64,000 nucleotides of DNA from Clostridiaceae bacterium (GTDB taxonomy: Bacteria > Bacillota > Clostridia > Lachnospirales > Lachnospiraceae). The DNA lies in the NCBI GenBank assembly GCA_018378255.1, contig JAGZXV010000001.1:65252-129251 (forward strand), written 5' to 3'. This document shows, piece by piece, positions 33,080 to 41,868 of this stretch. The notes below the pieces were generated by a model. The model saw only the letters and a program-made list of their open reading frames with translations, did not search any database and was not told the DNA's origin. The first letter of the stretch is position 1. Each line of letters opens with the position of its first letter. The position numbers were made by a program, and so were the translations under genes.

Positions 33080-33829
33080 GTGAGACAGAGAGTACACAAT
33101 TTGCTTCGGGGGGCTGTACTGAGTGCGCTGATGTTGTTAACCGCTTCCTATACCGCTTTTGCGGCGGAGGCGGTCCGGTTAGAGACTGTGGAGAATACAT
33201 GGTGGGAAGACGACACTACCGCAGCATGGACTTCCGTAAAAAAAGCAAAGCAGTATCAGGTAAGACTGTATGAAAATGAAGTTTCGGTGGTCAAACTTAC
33301 GGTGAATACAAACCGGGCGGATTTTAATGAATACATGCAGGATGGATACCAGTACTATTTTGAAGTCCGCGCTGTGGCTAAGAATTCGGAACAGAGCTAT
33401 GTGGAAGATGGGCCGTGGGTTTCATCTAAAACAGTGGAATTGTCGGACCGTGGAGATACCACCGGGAGATGGCGGAATTACGCGGAAGGCAATAAGTACC
33501 AGATGGAAGACGGATCGCTGGCAGCCGGCGGCTGGAAACTGATTTCAGGGTCCTGGTATTACTTTGATGAGAAAGGATATGCGAAAACCGGATGGCTGAA
33601 GGTAAACGGCAGCCGCTATTTCCTGGACGAAGACGGCAGAATGACTGAAGGCTGGATGGAGATCGGTGGTTTCTGGTATTATTTCCAGAAGGACGGAGCT
33701 ATGGCCGTGGGCTGGGTTCAGCCGGAACCGGGGAAATGGTATTATATGCAGGAGGACGGCGTTATGGTAGCCGATACGACTGTGGACGGATGCCGGCTGG
33801 ATGTATCCGGCCTGTGGATACCATCCTAA
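33080..33829 (+). CDS. Secreted cell-wall-binding repeat protein, shorter paralogue
   Basis: A 249-aa protein with a GTG start after AGGAG, a signal peptide (about residues 1-29, ending AFAAE), one fibronectin-like segment (FEVRAVAKNSEQSYV) and about four C-terminal wall-binding repeats. Layout and C-terminal ending (DVSGLWIPS against DANGVWIR) match the preceding gene, 18 bp away, so the pair probably arose by tandem duplication and is co-transcribed. Confidence 0.82.
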   Translation: MRQRVHNLLRGAVLSALMLLTASYTAFAAEAVRLETVENTWWEDDTTAAWTSVKKAKQYQVRLYENEVSVVKLTVNTNRADFNEYMQDGYQYYFEVRAVAKNSEQSYVEDGPWVSSKTVELSDRGDTTGRWRNYAEGNKYQMEDGSLAAGGWKLISGSWYYFDEKGYAKTGWLKVNGSRYFLDEDGRMTEGWMEIGGFWYYFQKDGAMAVGWVQPEPGKWYYMQEDGVMVADTTVDGCRLDVSGLWIPS

Positions 33830-33914
33830 GGCGTGTTTGATATTCATTCCCGGCCGATGTGTGTCATACACCGGATCAGGGATTAAAAAGAAAAAACAAT
33901 AGTAAATTTAAGCG

Positions 33915-33942
33915 GAGAACGGCGAAAGTCGTTCTCTTTTGC
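33915..33942 (+). terminator. Rho-independent terminator
   Basis: GAGAACGGC / GTCGTTCTC with a GAAA loop and a TTTT tail; ends the cell-wall-binding gene pair. Confidence 0.8.
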
Positions 33943-33971
33943 TTGACTGTTGTGTTAATATCAACTAAAAT
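33943..33971 (+). promoter_or_regulatory. Promoter of the ecfA1-ecfA2-ecfT-truA operon
   Basis: TTGACT and TAAAAT with a 17-bp spacer, beginning immediately after the preceding terminator. Confidence 0.6.
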
Positions 33972-34020
33972 TGAGAAACATAATGGTGATCATCAGCATG
34001 TTAAGAAAAGAGAACGAAAT

Positions 34021-34935
34021 ATGGGAATCATAAAAGCCAGCAAATTGATATTTGATTATGTCAGAAGAGACGAGGAAGAGAATATAGAGGAAGTGAACCG
34101 GGCTATCGACCAGTTGAACATGGAGATAGAAGAAGGCACTTTCGTGGCGATTCTTGGCCATAACGGTTCGGGAAAGTCCACATTGGCAAAACAGATCAAC
34201 GGAATTCTTATGCCCACGGACGGGACTGTCTGGGTTTCCGGGATGGATACTTCCGATGAGAATTATATCTGGGATGTGAGAAAAACAGCGGGAATGGTGT
34301 TTCAGAACCCGGATAACCAGATTATTGGGAATATCGTGGAGGAAGATGTGGGATTTGGACCGGAAAATATCGGCGTGCCTACGGAAGAGATATGGAAACG
34401 GGTGGATGAAAGCCTGGAAGCCGTAGGAATGACGGCATACCGTTTAAAGTCTCCCAACAAGCTGTCGGGAGGACAGAAGCAGCGTGTTGCCATTGCAGGC
34501 GTTATGGCTATGAAGCCTAAGTGCATTGTATTGGATGAGCCGACGGCCATGCTGGATCCAAACGGCAGGAAAGAAGTGATCCGCACTGTCCGGGAACTGA
34601 ATAAAAGAGAAAAGATTACGGTTCTTTTGATCACTCATTATATGGAAGAAGTAGTCCATGCGGACCGGGTGATCGTGATGGATGAGGGCCATATTGTGAT
34701 GGATGGAACGCCTAAGGAGATATTTTCCCGTGTGAGGGAACTGAAGTCCTACCGGTTGGATGTTCCTCAGGTGACGGAGCTGGCGTATGAACTGAAGGAA
34801 GCTGGAATCGACCTGCCGGATGGTATCTTAGGCCGCAGGGAACTTATGAAGTACCTCCTTCCGATTATGAAAGAGAAGTATCCGGACCTGGTGCATCTGG
34901 AAGATGAGGGGAAGAACGATGGCAATAAAGGTTGA
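34021..34935 (+). CDS. ecfA1: ECF transporter ATPase A1 (energy-coupling factor)
   Basis: A 304-aa ABC ATPase that drives uptake through shared ECF modules with various vitamin-binding S subunits. Walker A GHNGSGKST begins at residue 46; signature LSGGQKQR, Walker B CIVLDEPTAMLDP, and the H-loop LITHY follow. The ATG at 34021 gives the conserved N-terminus; the frame extends 54 codons upstream through the promoter without a homologous sequence. Its end overlaps ecfA2 by 17 bp. Confidence 0.95.
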   Translation: MGIIKASKLIFDYVRRDEEENIEEVNRAIDQLNMEIEEGTFVAILGHNGSGKSTLAKQINGILMPTDGTVWVSGMDTSDENYIWDVRKTAGMVFQNPDNQIIGNIVEEDVGFGPENIGVPTEEIWKRVDESLEAVGMTAYRLKSPNKLSGGQKQRVAIAGVMAMKPKCIVLDEPTAMLDPNGRKEVIRTVRELNKREKITVLLITHYMEEVVHADRVIVMDEGHIVMDGTPKEIFSRVRELKSYRLDVPQVTELAYELKEAGIDLPDGILGRRELMKYLLPIMKEKYPDLVHLEDEGKNDGNKG

Positions 34936-35767
34936 GAATCTGAATTATATATATGGGCAGGGAACGGCATTTGAGCAGTATGCGTTAAGGGATGTTAATT
35001 TTGAGATACCGGACGGCCAGTTTGTGGGAATCATCGGTCACACCGGATCGGGAAAATCCACCTTGATCCAGCATTTGAACGGGTTAATAAAACCCACATC
35101 CGGCCATATTTATTATAACGGTGAGGATATTTATCAGGAGGGATACAGTTTAAAGCTGCTGAGAAGCAAGGTTGGGCTGGTATTCCAGTATCCGGAACAT
35201 CAGCTTTTTGAGGTTGATGTATTTTCTGATGTCTGCTATGGTCCCAAGAATCTGGGATTATCGCAGGCGGAAATTGAAGAACGGGCCAGAGAGGCCCTGA
35301 CGCTGGTAAAACTGGATGAGAGCCTGTGGAAGCAGTCCCCATTTGAACTGTCGGGGGGGCAGAAGCGGCGTGTGGCCATTGCAGGAGTGATGGCGATGAA
35401 ACCGGAGGTTCTGATTCTGGATGAACCTACGGCAGGCCTTGATCCTAAGGGCCGGGATGAGATTCTGGATCAGATTCTGGAGCTTCATGATAAAAAGGGC
35501 ATGACCATTATCCTGGTTTCCCATAGCATGGAGGATATTGCCAGATATGCGGACCGGCTTATGGTAATGAATCAGGGGGAGAAGGTTTATGACGGAGCTC
35601 CTAAGGAAGTTTTCGAACATTACAGGGAGTTGGAAGCCATAGGTCTGGCTGCGCCCCAGATTACCTATATCGTCCATGAGTTAAAAGACCATGGCGTGCC
35701 CATTGATGAGGACATTACCACGGTGGAAGAAGCGAAAGCGGCGATTTTAAGCCTGCTTGGTAAATAG
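34919..35767 (+). CDS. ecfA2: ECF transporter ATPase A2
   Basis: A 282-aa ABC ATPase, partner of ecfA1. Walker A GHTGSGKST begins at residue 40; signature LSGGQKRR, Walker B VLILDEPTAGLDP and LVSHS are present. GAGGGG lies before the ATG at 34919, within ecfA1. 9 bp separate it from ecfT. Confidence 0.96.
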   Translation: MAIKVENLNYIYGQGTAFEQYALRDVNFEIPDGQFVGIIGHTGSGKSTLIQHLNGLIKPTSGHIYYNGEDIYQEGYSLKLLRSKVGLVFQYPEHQLFEVDVFSDVCYGPKNLGLSQAEIEERAREALTLVKLDESLWKQSPFELSGGQKRRVAIAGVMAMKPEVLILDEPTAGLDPKGRDEILDQILELHDKKGMTIILVSHSMEDIARYADRLMVMNQGEKVYDGAPKEVFEHYRELEAIGLAAPQITYIVHELKDHGVPIDEDITTVEEAKAAILSLLGK

Positions 35768-35776
35768 GAGAAAACG

Positions 35777-36580
35777 ATGATCAGAGATATTACGTTAGGG
35801 CAATACTATCCGGTGGATTCGGTGCTTCACAGGCTGGATCCCAGGACCAAGCTGTTTGGGACGATGGTATTCATCATATCCCTTTTTCTGGCAAATAACA
35901 TATTCACTTATATTGCGGCAGCGGCTTTCATGGCGGCTGCAATAAAAATGTCCAATGTTCCGTTTAAGTTTATGGTGCGGGGCTTAAAAGCAGTGATCTT
36001 TCTTTTGCTTATAAGCGTCAGCTTTAACCTGTTTTTGACTCCGGGAGAACCGATTGTCAGTTTCTGGATATTTAAGATATCCTGGGAGGGGATCAGGACG
36101 GCGGCATTCATGGGGCTGAGGCTGATCTTTCTGGTGATCGGATCTTCGGTCATGACGTTGACTACAACACCCAATGAGCTGACGGACGGGCTGGAAAAAA
36201 GCCTGGGATTTCTGAATAAAGTTAAAGTTCCGGTTCATGAGGTATCCATGATGATGTCCATAGCCCTCCGTTTCATTCCAATCCTGATCGAGGAAACGGA
36301 TAAGATTATGAAGGCTCAGATGGCAAGAGGAGCCGATTTTGAAAGTGGGAACCTGATTCAAAAGGCAAAAAACATGGTTCCCCTTCTGGTACCGCTGTTC
36401 ATTTCCGCCTTTCGCCGGGCGACGGATCTGGCTATGGCGATGGAAGCCAGGTGTTACCGGGGAGGAGAGGGGCGGACAAAGATGAAGCCTTTACATTATA
36501 AAAGGGCCGACCGTTTTGCATATGTAATTTATGCTGCATATCTGGCGGTACTCATCGGCCTTCGCAGGGTGGTTTTATGA
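35777..36580 (+). CDS. ecfT: ECF transporter transmembrane subunit T
   Basis: A 267-aa membrane protein with five to six hydrophobic segments and the coupling helices carrying the Ala-Arg-Gly motifs: MKAQMARGADF (about residue 184) and AMEARCYRGG. It links the two ATPases to S subunits. No S subunit is encoded nearby, as expected for a shared group II ECF module. The stop codon overlaps the truA start by 4 bp. Confidence 0.95.
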   Translation: MIRDITLGQYYPVDSVLHRLDPRTKLFGTMVFIISLFLANNIFTYIAAAAFMAAAIKMSNVPFKFMVRGLKAVIFLLLISVSFNLFLTPGEPIVSFWIFKISWEGIRTAAFMGLRLIFLVIGSSVMTLTTTPNELTDGLEKSLGFLNKVKVPVHEVSMMMSIALRFIPILIEETDKIMKAQMARGADFESGNLIQKAKNMVPLLVPLFISAFRRATDLAMAMEARCYRGGEGRTKMKPLHYKRADRFAYVIYAAYLAVLIGLRRVVL

Positions 36581-37686
36581 AACGTGTTAGAATGATTGTC
36601 TCCTATGACGGGACCAATTACTGTGGCTGGCAGGTACAGCCCAATGGAATCACAATCGAAGAGGTGCTGAATCGGCATCTCTCTGCTCTTTTAAGGGAAG
36701 AGATAACTGTGACCGGCGCCAGCCGCACGGATTCGGGCGTACACGCCTTAGGAAACGTGGCGGTTTTTGATACGGAAAACCGGATGCCGGCAGACAAAAT
36801 CTGTTTTGCGCTGAACCAGCGCCTGCCTGAGGATATCCGAATTCAAAAATCGGAAGAGGTGCCATTGGACTGGCATCCCAGAAAATGCAACTGTACAAAA
36901 ACCTATGAATACAAGATATTAAACCGTAAGATCGATATGCCGGTCAGCCGGCTGTATTCCCATTTCTGCTATTTTCCCCTGGATGTGGAAAAGATGAAGG
37001 CGGCGGCCGGATTCATTGTGGGAGAACATGATTTTAAAAGCTTTTGTACGGTACGGTCCCAGGCGGAAGAAACGGTGAGAACCATTTACAGCCTGGATAT
37101 TGACCGCAGGGACGATATGATCACCATAAGGATCAGCGGCAGCGGATTTCTCTATAATATGGTGAGAATCATCGCGGGTACGCTGATGAAGGTGGGCATG
37201 GGCGTCTATCCGCCGGAACATGTGGAAGAGATCATAGATGCCAGAGACAGGCAGAAAGCAGGCCCGAAGGTGCCCGCAAAGGGGCTGACACTGGTGAGCT
37301 TAGAATATGAACAGGAGCTTCCCAATTGGCTGGGGGGAGAGAATAAATATTGGAACTATGCGGTTTTGCAGACCCATATAAAAGAAGAAAAGACCGCCTA
37401 TTTGATGATTAAAAGGTGTGCGGATGAGGAATGGGCCGGAGTTTTACGAAGAAATATCCATCAGGCGGTCCGCAACGGAGCAGAAACCGTTTATGTGGCG
37501 GATTTGGAGAAGGCCAGGCTGAAAGCCGGGGATATCTATGGATTCTATGAGCTTGAAGTGCCCAAGGACAAAAGGAAACCGTCAGCCATGCTGGACGATG
37601 AAGAAAGAGAACGTATTTCGGAAATTGCAGGCGGGGATGATGGCGGAAAGGGACTTGCCCTGCAGTGGTATCTTACAAAAAAATAA
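36577..37686 (+). CDS. truA: tRNA pseudouridine synthase A with C-terminal extension
   Basis: A 369-aa protein whose first 249 or so residues are a complete TruA (modifies U38-40 of tRNA anticodon arms): IVSYDGTNYCGWQVQPNG, the catalytic Asp in SRTDSGVHALG (about residue 50), and SGFLYNMVRIIAGTL. Typical TruA ends near residue 245. Here about 120 more residues follow, with VYVADLEKARLKAGDIYGFY and an acidic tail ending LALQWYLTKK; I do not recognise that part. The start overlaps ecfT. Confidence 0.93.
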   Translation: MKRVRMIVSYDGTNYCGWQVQPNGITIEEVLNRHLSALLREEITVTGASRTDSGVHALGNVAVFDTENRMPADKICFALNQRLPEDIRIQKSEEVPLDWHPRKCNCTKTYEYKILNRKIDMPVSRLYSHFCYFPLDVEKMKAAAGFIVGEHDFKSFCTVRSQAEETVRTIYSLDIDRRDDMITIRISGSGFLYNMVRIIAGTLMKVGMGVYPPEHVEEIIDARDRQKAGPKVPAKGLTLVSLEYEQELPNWLGGENKYWNYAVLQTHIKEEKTAYLMIKRCADEEWAGVLRRNIHQAVRNGAETVYVADLEKARLKAGDIYGFYELEVPKDKRKPSAMLDDEERERISEIAGGDDGGKGLALQWYLTKK

Positions 37687-37753
37687 AAAGGCATTTTTGC
37701 GGAACAATATGTCCGAAAACCTAAAAAAGTACGTAAAATCGGGCAGAAATGGG

Positions 37754-37782
37754 TTGACACACGGGGCAGAGTGTAATATAAT
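37754..37782 (+). promoter_or_regulatory. Promoter of rplM-rpsI
   Basis: TTGACA and TATAAT, both consensus, 17-bp spacer; the best promoter in the window. Confidence 0.88.
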
Positions 37783-37789
37783 ATAAAAC

Positions 37790-37880
37790 TGTGACGTTAG
37801 ATTGAAGTGTCGATAGCCAAAGCCCCGGTGGAGACATTTTCAGATATAAAGTTAGCAGATAACAGTTGATTTTTATAGGA
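37790..37880 (+). promoter_or_regulatory. Candidate L13-type leader RNA
   Basis: About 100 nt of leader precede rplM. TGAAGTGTC (37803-37811) can pair with GACATTTTCA (37833-37842) around AAGCCCCGGTGG. L13 leader motifs are known in Firmicutes upstream of rplM; I did not verify the consensus. Confidence 0.45.
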
Positions 37881-37889
37881 GGTTAACCA

Positions 37890-38324
37890 ATGAAGAGTTT
37901 TATGGCTAGTCCAGCAACAATTGAAAGAAAATGGTACGTAGTTGACGCTACAGGATATACATTAGGACGTTTGGCATCTGAGGTAGCTAAGGTTTTAAGA
38001 GGAAAGAATAAACCGATCTTTACACCACACATGGATTGCGGCGATTACGTGATCGTTGTTAACGCAGATCAGATCAAAGTAACAGGAAAGAAATTAGACC
38101 AGAAGATCTATTACAACCACTCAGATTACGTTGGCGGTATGAAAGAAACCACTTTACGTGAGATGATGGCTAAAAAGCCTGAAAAAGTTATGGAATTAGC
38201 AGTTAAGGGTATGCTTCCAAAGGGACCTTTAGGAAGAAGTATGATGACAAAACTTCATGTATATGCAGGACCAGAGCATGAACAGGCTGCTCAGAAACCA
38301 GAAGTTTTAGAAATCAAATTTTAA
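37890..38324 (+). CDS. rplM: 50S ribosomal protein L13
   Basis: A 144-aa L13: ERKWYVVDATGYTLGRLASE at the N-terminus, KVTGKKLDQKIYYNHSDYVGG in the middle split by its known loop, and GMLPKGPLGRSMMTKLHVYAG. AGGAGG precedes the ATG. Co-transcribed with rpsI. Confidence 0.98.
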   Translation: MKSFMASPATIERKWYVVDATGYTLGRLASEVAKVLRGKNKPIFTPHMDCGDYVIVVNADQIKVTGKKLDQKIYYNHSDYVGGMKETTLREMMAKKPEKVMELAVKGMLPKGPLGRSMMTKLHVYAGPEHEQAAQKPEVLEIKF

Positions 38325-38352
38325 TTAAAGGCGCTGAAAGGAGGAAGTAATC

Positions 38353-38745
38353 ATGGCAAATTCAAAATTTTACGGAACAGGCAGAAGAAAAAAATCTATC
38401 GCTAGAGTATATTTAGTACCAGGTACAGGTAAGATCACAATCAATAAGAGAGATATTGATGAGTATCTTGGTCTTGAAACATTAAAGGTTGTAGTTCGTC
38501 AGCCGCTTGTTGCTACAGAGACAAACGACAAATTCGATGTATTGGTTAACGTTCATGGCGGCGGTTTCACCGGACAGGCCGGTGCAATCAGACATGGTAT
38601 CTCAAGAGCTTTATTACAGGCAGACGCAGATTTCCGTCCGATCCTGAAAAAAGCTGGTTATTTAACCAGAGATCCAAGAATGAAAGAAAGAAAGAAATAC
38701 GGCTTGAAGGCTGCTCGTCGTGCACCACAGTTCTCCAAGAGATAA
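38353..38745 (+). CDS. rpsI: 30S ribosomal protein S9
   Basis: A 130-aa S9 whose C-terminal tail contacts P-site tRNA; the conserved end KAARRAPQFSKR is intact, as is FYGTGRRKKSIARVYL. GAAAGGAGG precedes the ATG; a strong terminator follows. Confidence 0.98.
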   Translation: MANSKFYGTGRRKKSIARVYLVPGTGKITINKRDIDEYLGLETLKVVVRQPLVATETNDKFDVLVNVHGGGFTGQAGAIRHGISRALLQADADFRPILKKAGYLTRDPRMKERKKYGLKAARRAPQFSKR

Positions 38746-38770
38746 TAAGAAGCTTTATAAGACAATTATC

Positions 38771-38811
38771 AGAACCCTTGAAAACACAGTGTTTTCAAGG
38801 GTTCTTTCATA
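38771..38811 (+). terminator. Strong terminator after rpsI
   Basis: A 15-bp perfect stem AGAACCCTTGAAAAC / GTTTTCAAGGGTTCT with a 5-nt loop, then TTCAT. Confidence 0.85.
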
Positions 38812-38951
38812 TCCCGGAAAGTCTTAACACAGTAGGAAAACACATGGATGGCCCGGTAACGGCGTCCGGACACTTAAGATAGGTAATAGTAATATGCCTG
38901 CAATTGTAGTATAATTATATTCGGCCGGTTTTAGAAACAGGAGGATAAACA

Positions 38952-39803
38952 ATGAATCCCATGATTAAATACAGAGGCGGAAAGTCAAAGGAAATACCTT
39001 ATTTTATTGACAGGATTCCGCCTGATTACGATAGATATATAGAACCTTTTTTTGGCGGGGGAGCTCTTTACTTTTATCTGGAGCCAAAGAGGGCCGTTAT
39101 CAATGACGTAAATACGAGATTAGCTGCATTCTACAAAGAGATGAAAGAGTGTTATCCCCAGGCCAGGGTTCAGTTAGATGAGATACAAAAGGTGTACGAA
39201 GAAAACCAACGGCAGTATGAGACATTAAAAAAAGAACATCCGGATGAGCACATAGAGAATAAAAACGAGGCATTTTACTATTGGATGAGGGACATGTTTA
39301 ACCATAAAACAGAAGCAGTATATCTGGATGCCGTTATTTATTTCTTCATCAATAAGACCGCTTATTCGGGGATGATAAGGTATAACGCCAACGGAGAGTA
39401 CAATGTCCCTTTCGGCAGGTATAAGAATTTCAATACGAAGCTGATTACGGACGGACATTATGATCTGCTGGGGAGAACAGATATTTTTAATTGTGATTAT
39501 TCTGAAATCTTTAATATGGCAGGGGCGGGCGATTTTATGTTTCTGGACCCTCCGTATGACTGTGTGTTCAGTGATTACGGCAACGAAACATACAAAAATG
39601 GGTTTGGTGAGGAAGAACATAGACGGCTTGCAAATGACTTTAAAAATCTGTCCTGTAAAACCCTTTTAGTTATCGGGAAAACGCCGCTTACAAAAGAGCT
39701 GTATGGCAGCCACATTATTGACGAATATGATAAGTCCTATGCGGTTAACATCAGAAACAGGTTTAAAACGGATGCAAAACATATTATTGTGACAAACTAC
39801 TAA
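38952..39803 (+). CDS. D12-class (Dam-family) DNA adenine methylase
   Basis: A 283-aa N6-adenine methyltransferase. PMIKYRGGKSKEIPYF and YIEPFFGGGALYF form the SAM site; the catalytic DPPY is in MFLDPPYDCVF (about residue 199). The specificity region NKTAYSGMIRYNANGEYNVPFGRYKN resembles Dam/DpnII-type enzymes of GATC-related sites, so GATC or a near variant is a reasonable guess. AGGAGG-like ACAGGAGG precedes the ATG. The next gene, 72 bp downstream, is a candidate cognate nuclease. Confidence 0.92.
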   Translation: MNPMIKYRGGKSKEIPYFIDRIPPDYDRYIEPFFGGGALYFYLEPKRAVINDVNTRLAAFYKEMKECYPQARVQLDEIQKVYEENQRQYETLKKEHPDEHIENKNEAFYYWMRDMFNHKTEAVYLDAVIYFFINKTAYSGMIRYNANGEYNVPFGRYKNFNTKLITDGHYDLLGRTDIFNCDYSEIFNMAGAGDFMFLDPPYDCVFSDYGNETYKNGFGEEEHRRLANDFKNLSCKTLLVIGKTPLTKELYGSHIIDEYDKSYAVNIRNRFKTDAKHIIVTNY

Positions 39804-39874
39804 ATGGGGACTGAGGTTAACTGAGGGCGGTTAACTGAGGTGTACTGGGCAGATGAGATTGGAGGAGGTACAGA

Positions 39875-40534
39875 ATGCTGAGCTGTAAAGCGGATTTAAA
39901 GAAGCTGGATGACGCCAGCTTAAGATGCGGGGAATGCAAAAAATGTTTGGGAATATCAAAACTTGATTACCCGTTTGTCAGGGATTTACGAAATTCCGAT
40001 GACCTTGTGAAAGAATTGATGCGGTATGTGGAAGAAAATACAGGATATGTATGCAGGAGAACAAAGATCGACAAAAACCCGGATATTAACGTTTATAAAG
40101 ATGAAAGCTGCCGGGAATTATTGTGCAGAATTGAAGCAAAATTTTTAGAGGGACAGGCTTTTATGAAAGCAAAGACAAAACTTGGCCTGTATCCAAAAGA
40201 GGCTTTGGTCGTCGATGAACCCAAATTGCTGAGTTATTTTCAGTGTAAAGACAGCGATAGGAGAGCCGGTAAAAACATTCCGATTTTTGTGGTTTGGAGA
40301 TATGACAGGCCCTGTGATGATGTGGGCGGAGTCGTGGTGTTCCAGGAAATTGACGAACTCAGGCGGTTACATAGTTTATATGGTGATTCAAGAGCATTTT
40401 GCCGCCGCATAGGGGAAAATGACTATCAAAACGGCGCGAGGATGGGAGTCATCGATAAATATCACTACTCTCTGAGGGAATGCGAACCGGTTGAAGCTTT
40501 AATTCCGATGATAAATAAAATTGAAAACAGTTAA
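39875..40534 (+). CDS. Candidate type II restriction endonuclease (PD-(D/E)XK), Cys-rich N-terminus
   Basis: A 219-aa protein that I do not recognise by family. Around residues 71-95 it reads NPDINVYKDES then LLCRIEAKF, matching the D...ExK pattern of PD-(D/E)XK nucleases (Asp in the PD position, Glu-Ala-Lys). The N-terminus carries CGECKKC and further Cys, which might bind metal. GGAGGAGG precedes the ATG. Position right after a D12 methylase and before another restriction-type gene supports a nuclease role. It could instead be an accessory protein. No membrane segment. Confidence 0.6.
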   Translation: MLSCKADLKKLDDASLRCGECKKCLGISKLDYPFVRDLRNSDDLVKELMRYVEENTGYVCRRTKIDKNPDINVYKDESCRELLCRIEAKFLEGQAFMKAKTKLGLYPKEALVVDEPKLLSYFQCKDSDRRAGKNIPIFVVWRYDRPCDDVGGVVVFQEIDELRRLHSLYGDSRAFCRRIGENDYQNGARMGVIDKYHYSLRECEPVEALIPMINKIENS

Positions 40535-40557
40535 TAAAATGTAAAGGAAGTAGTCAT

Positions 40558-41760
40558 ATGAAATACCGTACCCGCTACCGCTGTTTCTTTTTAACACTTG
40601 TTTTATTCAATCTGGCGGCCAATTTTGCCCATCCGGTGACACCGACGCTGATTAAAGATTTAAATCTTCATGATTACATGTTCGGCGCGGCTTTAGCGGC
40701 TATGCTGTTCACCAATTTCCTGCTGTCGCCTTTCTGGGGGAAGATCAACACCTATCTTTCGTCAAAAGTGTCCATGCTGATCTGCAGCTGCGGTTACGGA
40801 GCGGCCCAGATGTTTTTTGCCGTATCGGTTACGGAGCCTCAGATTCTGGCGGCCAGGCTGTTTGCGGGAATTTTTACGGGCGGAGTATTTACCAGTTTCC
40901 TGACCTATGTGGTCAATACATCGACCAATGAGGACCGGGGACGGAATCTGGCCATCAGCGCAACGATTCAGAGTGTGGCCAGCGCATTTGGATATATGAT
41001 CGGCGGATTTTTAGGGGAGATTTCCGTGATGCTGACCTTTATGAGCCAGGCGGCAATTTTGTGCGGGTGCGGAATTCTGTTCTTTTTATTGTGCGTGCCT
41101 GATAATGGAACGGATTTAAGGACGATTTCACTTTCTTCTTTTGCAAAAGAGGCCAATCCGCTGAATGCGATTCTGGATGGACGGAAGTTTATGTGCGCGG
41201 CCTTTGCCATGCTCTTTCTTGTCAATGTGCTGATGAATATAGGCTTTACCTCCTTTGACCAGGCGTTTAACTATTATCTGAAGGACGTGCTGGGGCTGAC
41301 CTCTTCCTATAACGGGATGATTAAGGCAGTGGTAGGTTTGATCTCGTTTGTTTCCAATATGACATTGTGTATCTGGATTATGAAGAAAAAACAGGTGAAG
41401 AAGATTGTTGTTTTGGTGATTCTGGTGTGTACGGCAGGGGCATTGGGCACGATTGTTTCGGTAAAGATTCCGCTGATGATCGGATTCAGCATTCTTTTGT
41501 ATGCGGCTAATTTTGTAAGTGTGCCTTTGATCCAGGATCTGGTTGCCAATCAGGCTGCACAGGAGCAGCAGAACCTGGTTATGGGATTTTATAATGCGAC
41601 GAAGAATATAGGGGGAATGGCAGGTTCCCTGACTGCAGGATTTATCTACGCCATCAATGCAAAGCTGCCTTTTATAAGCACCATGGTGATGTTTGGAGCG
41701 GCGGCAGTGGTGATGGGGATTTATGCCTGCTGGAAAGAAACAAAGCAGAAAGATGGATAA
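40558..41760 (+). CDS. Major facilitator superfamily transporter
   Basis: A 400-aa membrane protein with about twelve hydrophobic segments, and the MFS loop-2 region at SPFWGKINTYLSSK (about residue 61). The substrate is unknown; a drug or metabolite efflux pump is likely from the family. AAAGGAAG precedes the ATG. It stands between the two restriction loci with 23 bp to the nuclease gene, so the first may share its transcript, but there is no functional link that I can see. Confidence 0.88.
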   Translation: MKYRTRYRCFFLTLVLFNLAANFAHPVTPTLIKDLNLHDYMFGAALAAMLFTNFLLSPFWGKINTYLSSKVSMLICSCGYGAAQMFFAVSVTEPQILAARLFAGIFTGGVFTSFLTYVVNTSTNEDRGRNLAISATIQSVASAFGYMIGGFLGEISVMLTFMSQAAILCGCGILFFLLCVPDNGTDLRTISLSSFAKEANPLNAILDGRKFMCAAFAMLFLVNVLMNIGFTSFDQAFNYYLKDVLGLTSSYNGMIKAVVGLISFVSNMTLCIWIMKKKQVKKIVVLVILVCTAGALGTIVSVKIPLMIGFSILLYAANFVSVPLIQDLVANQAAQEQQNLVMGFYNATKNIGGMAGSLTAGFIYAINAKLPFISTMVMFGAAAVVMGIYACWKETKQKDG

Positions 41761-41868
41761 ATATGGATGGCTGGTAAATGATTCTGAGACGGAATTTCTG
41801 CCTGACAGATATCTTTTTCAATGATATAATAGGGAGTATGTATTTTACAGCGTGAAAGGAAACGATGG

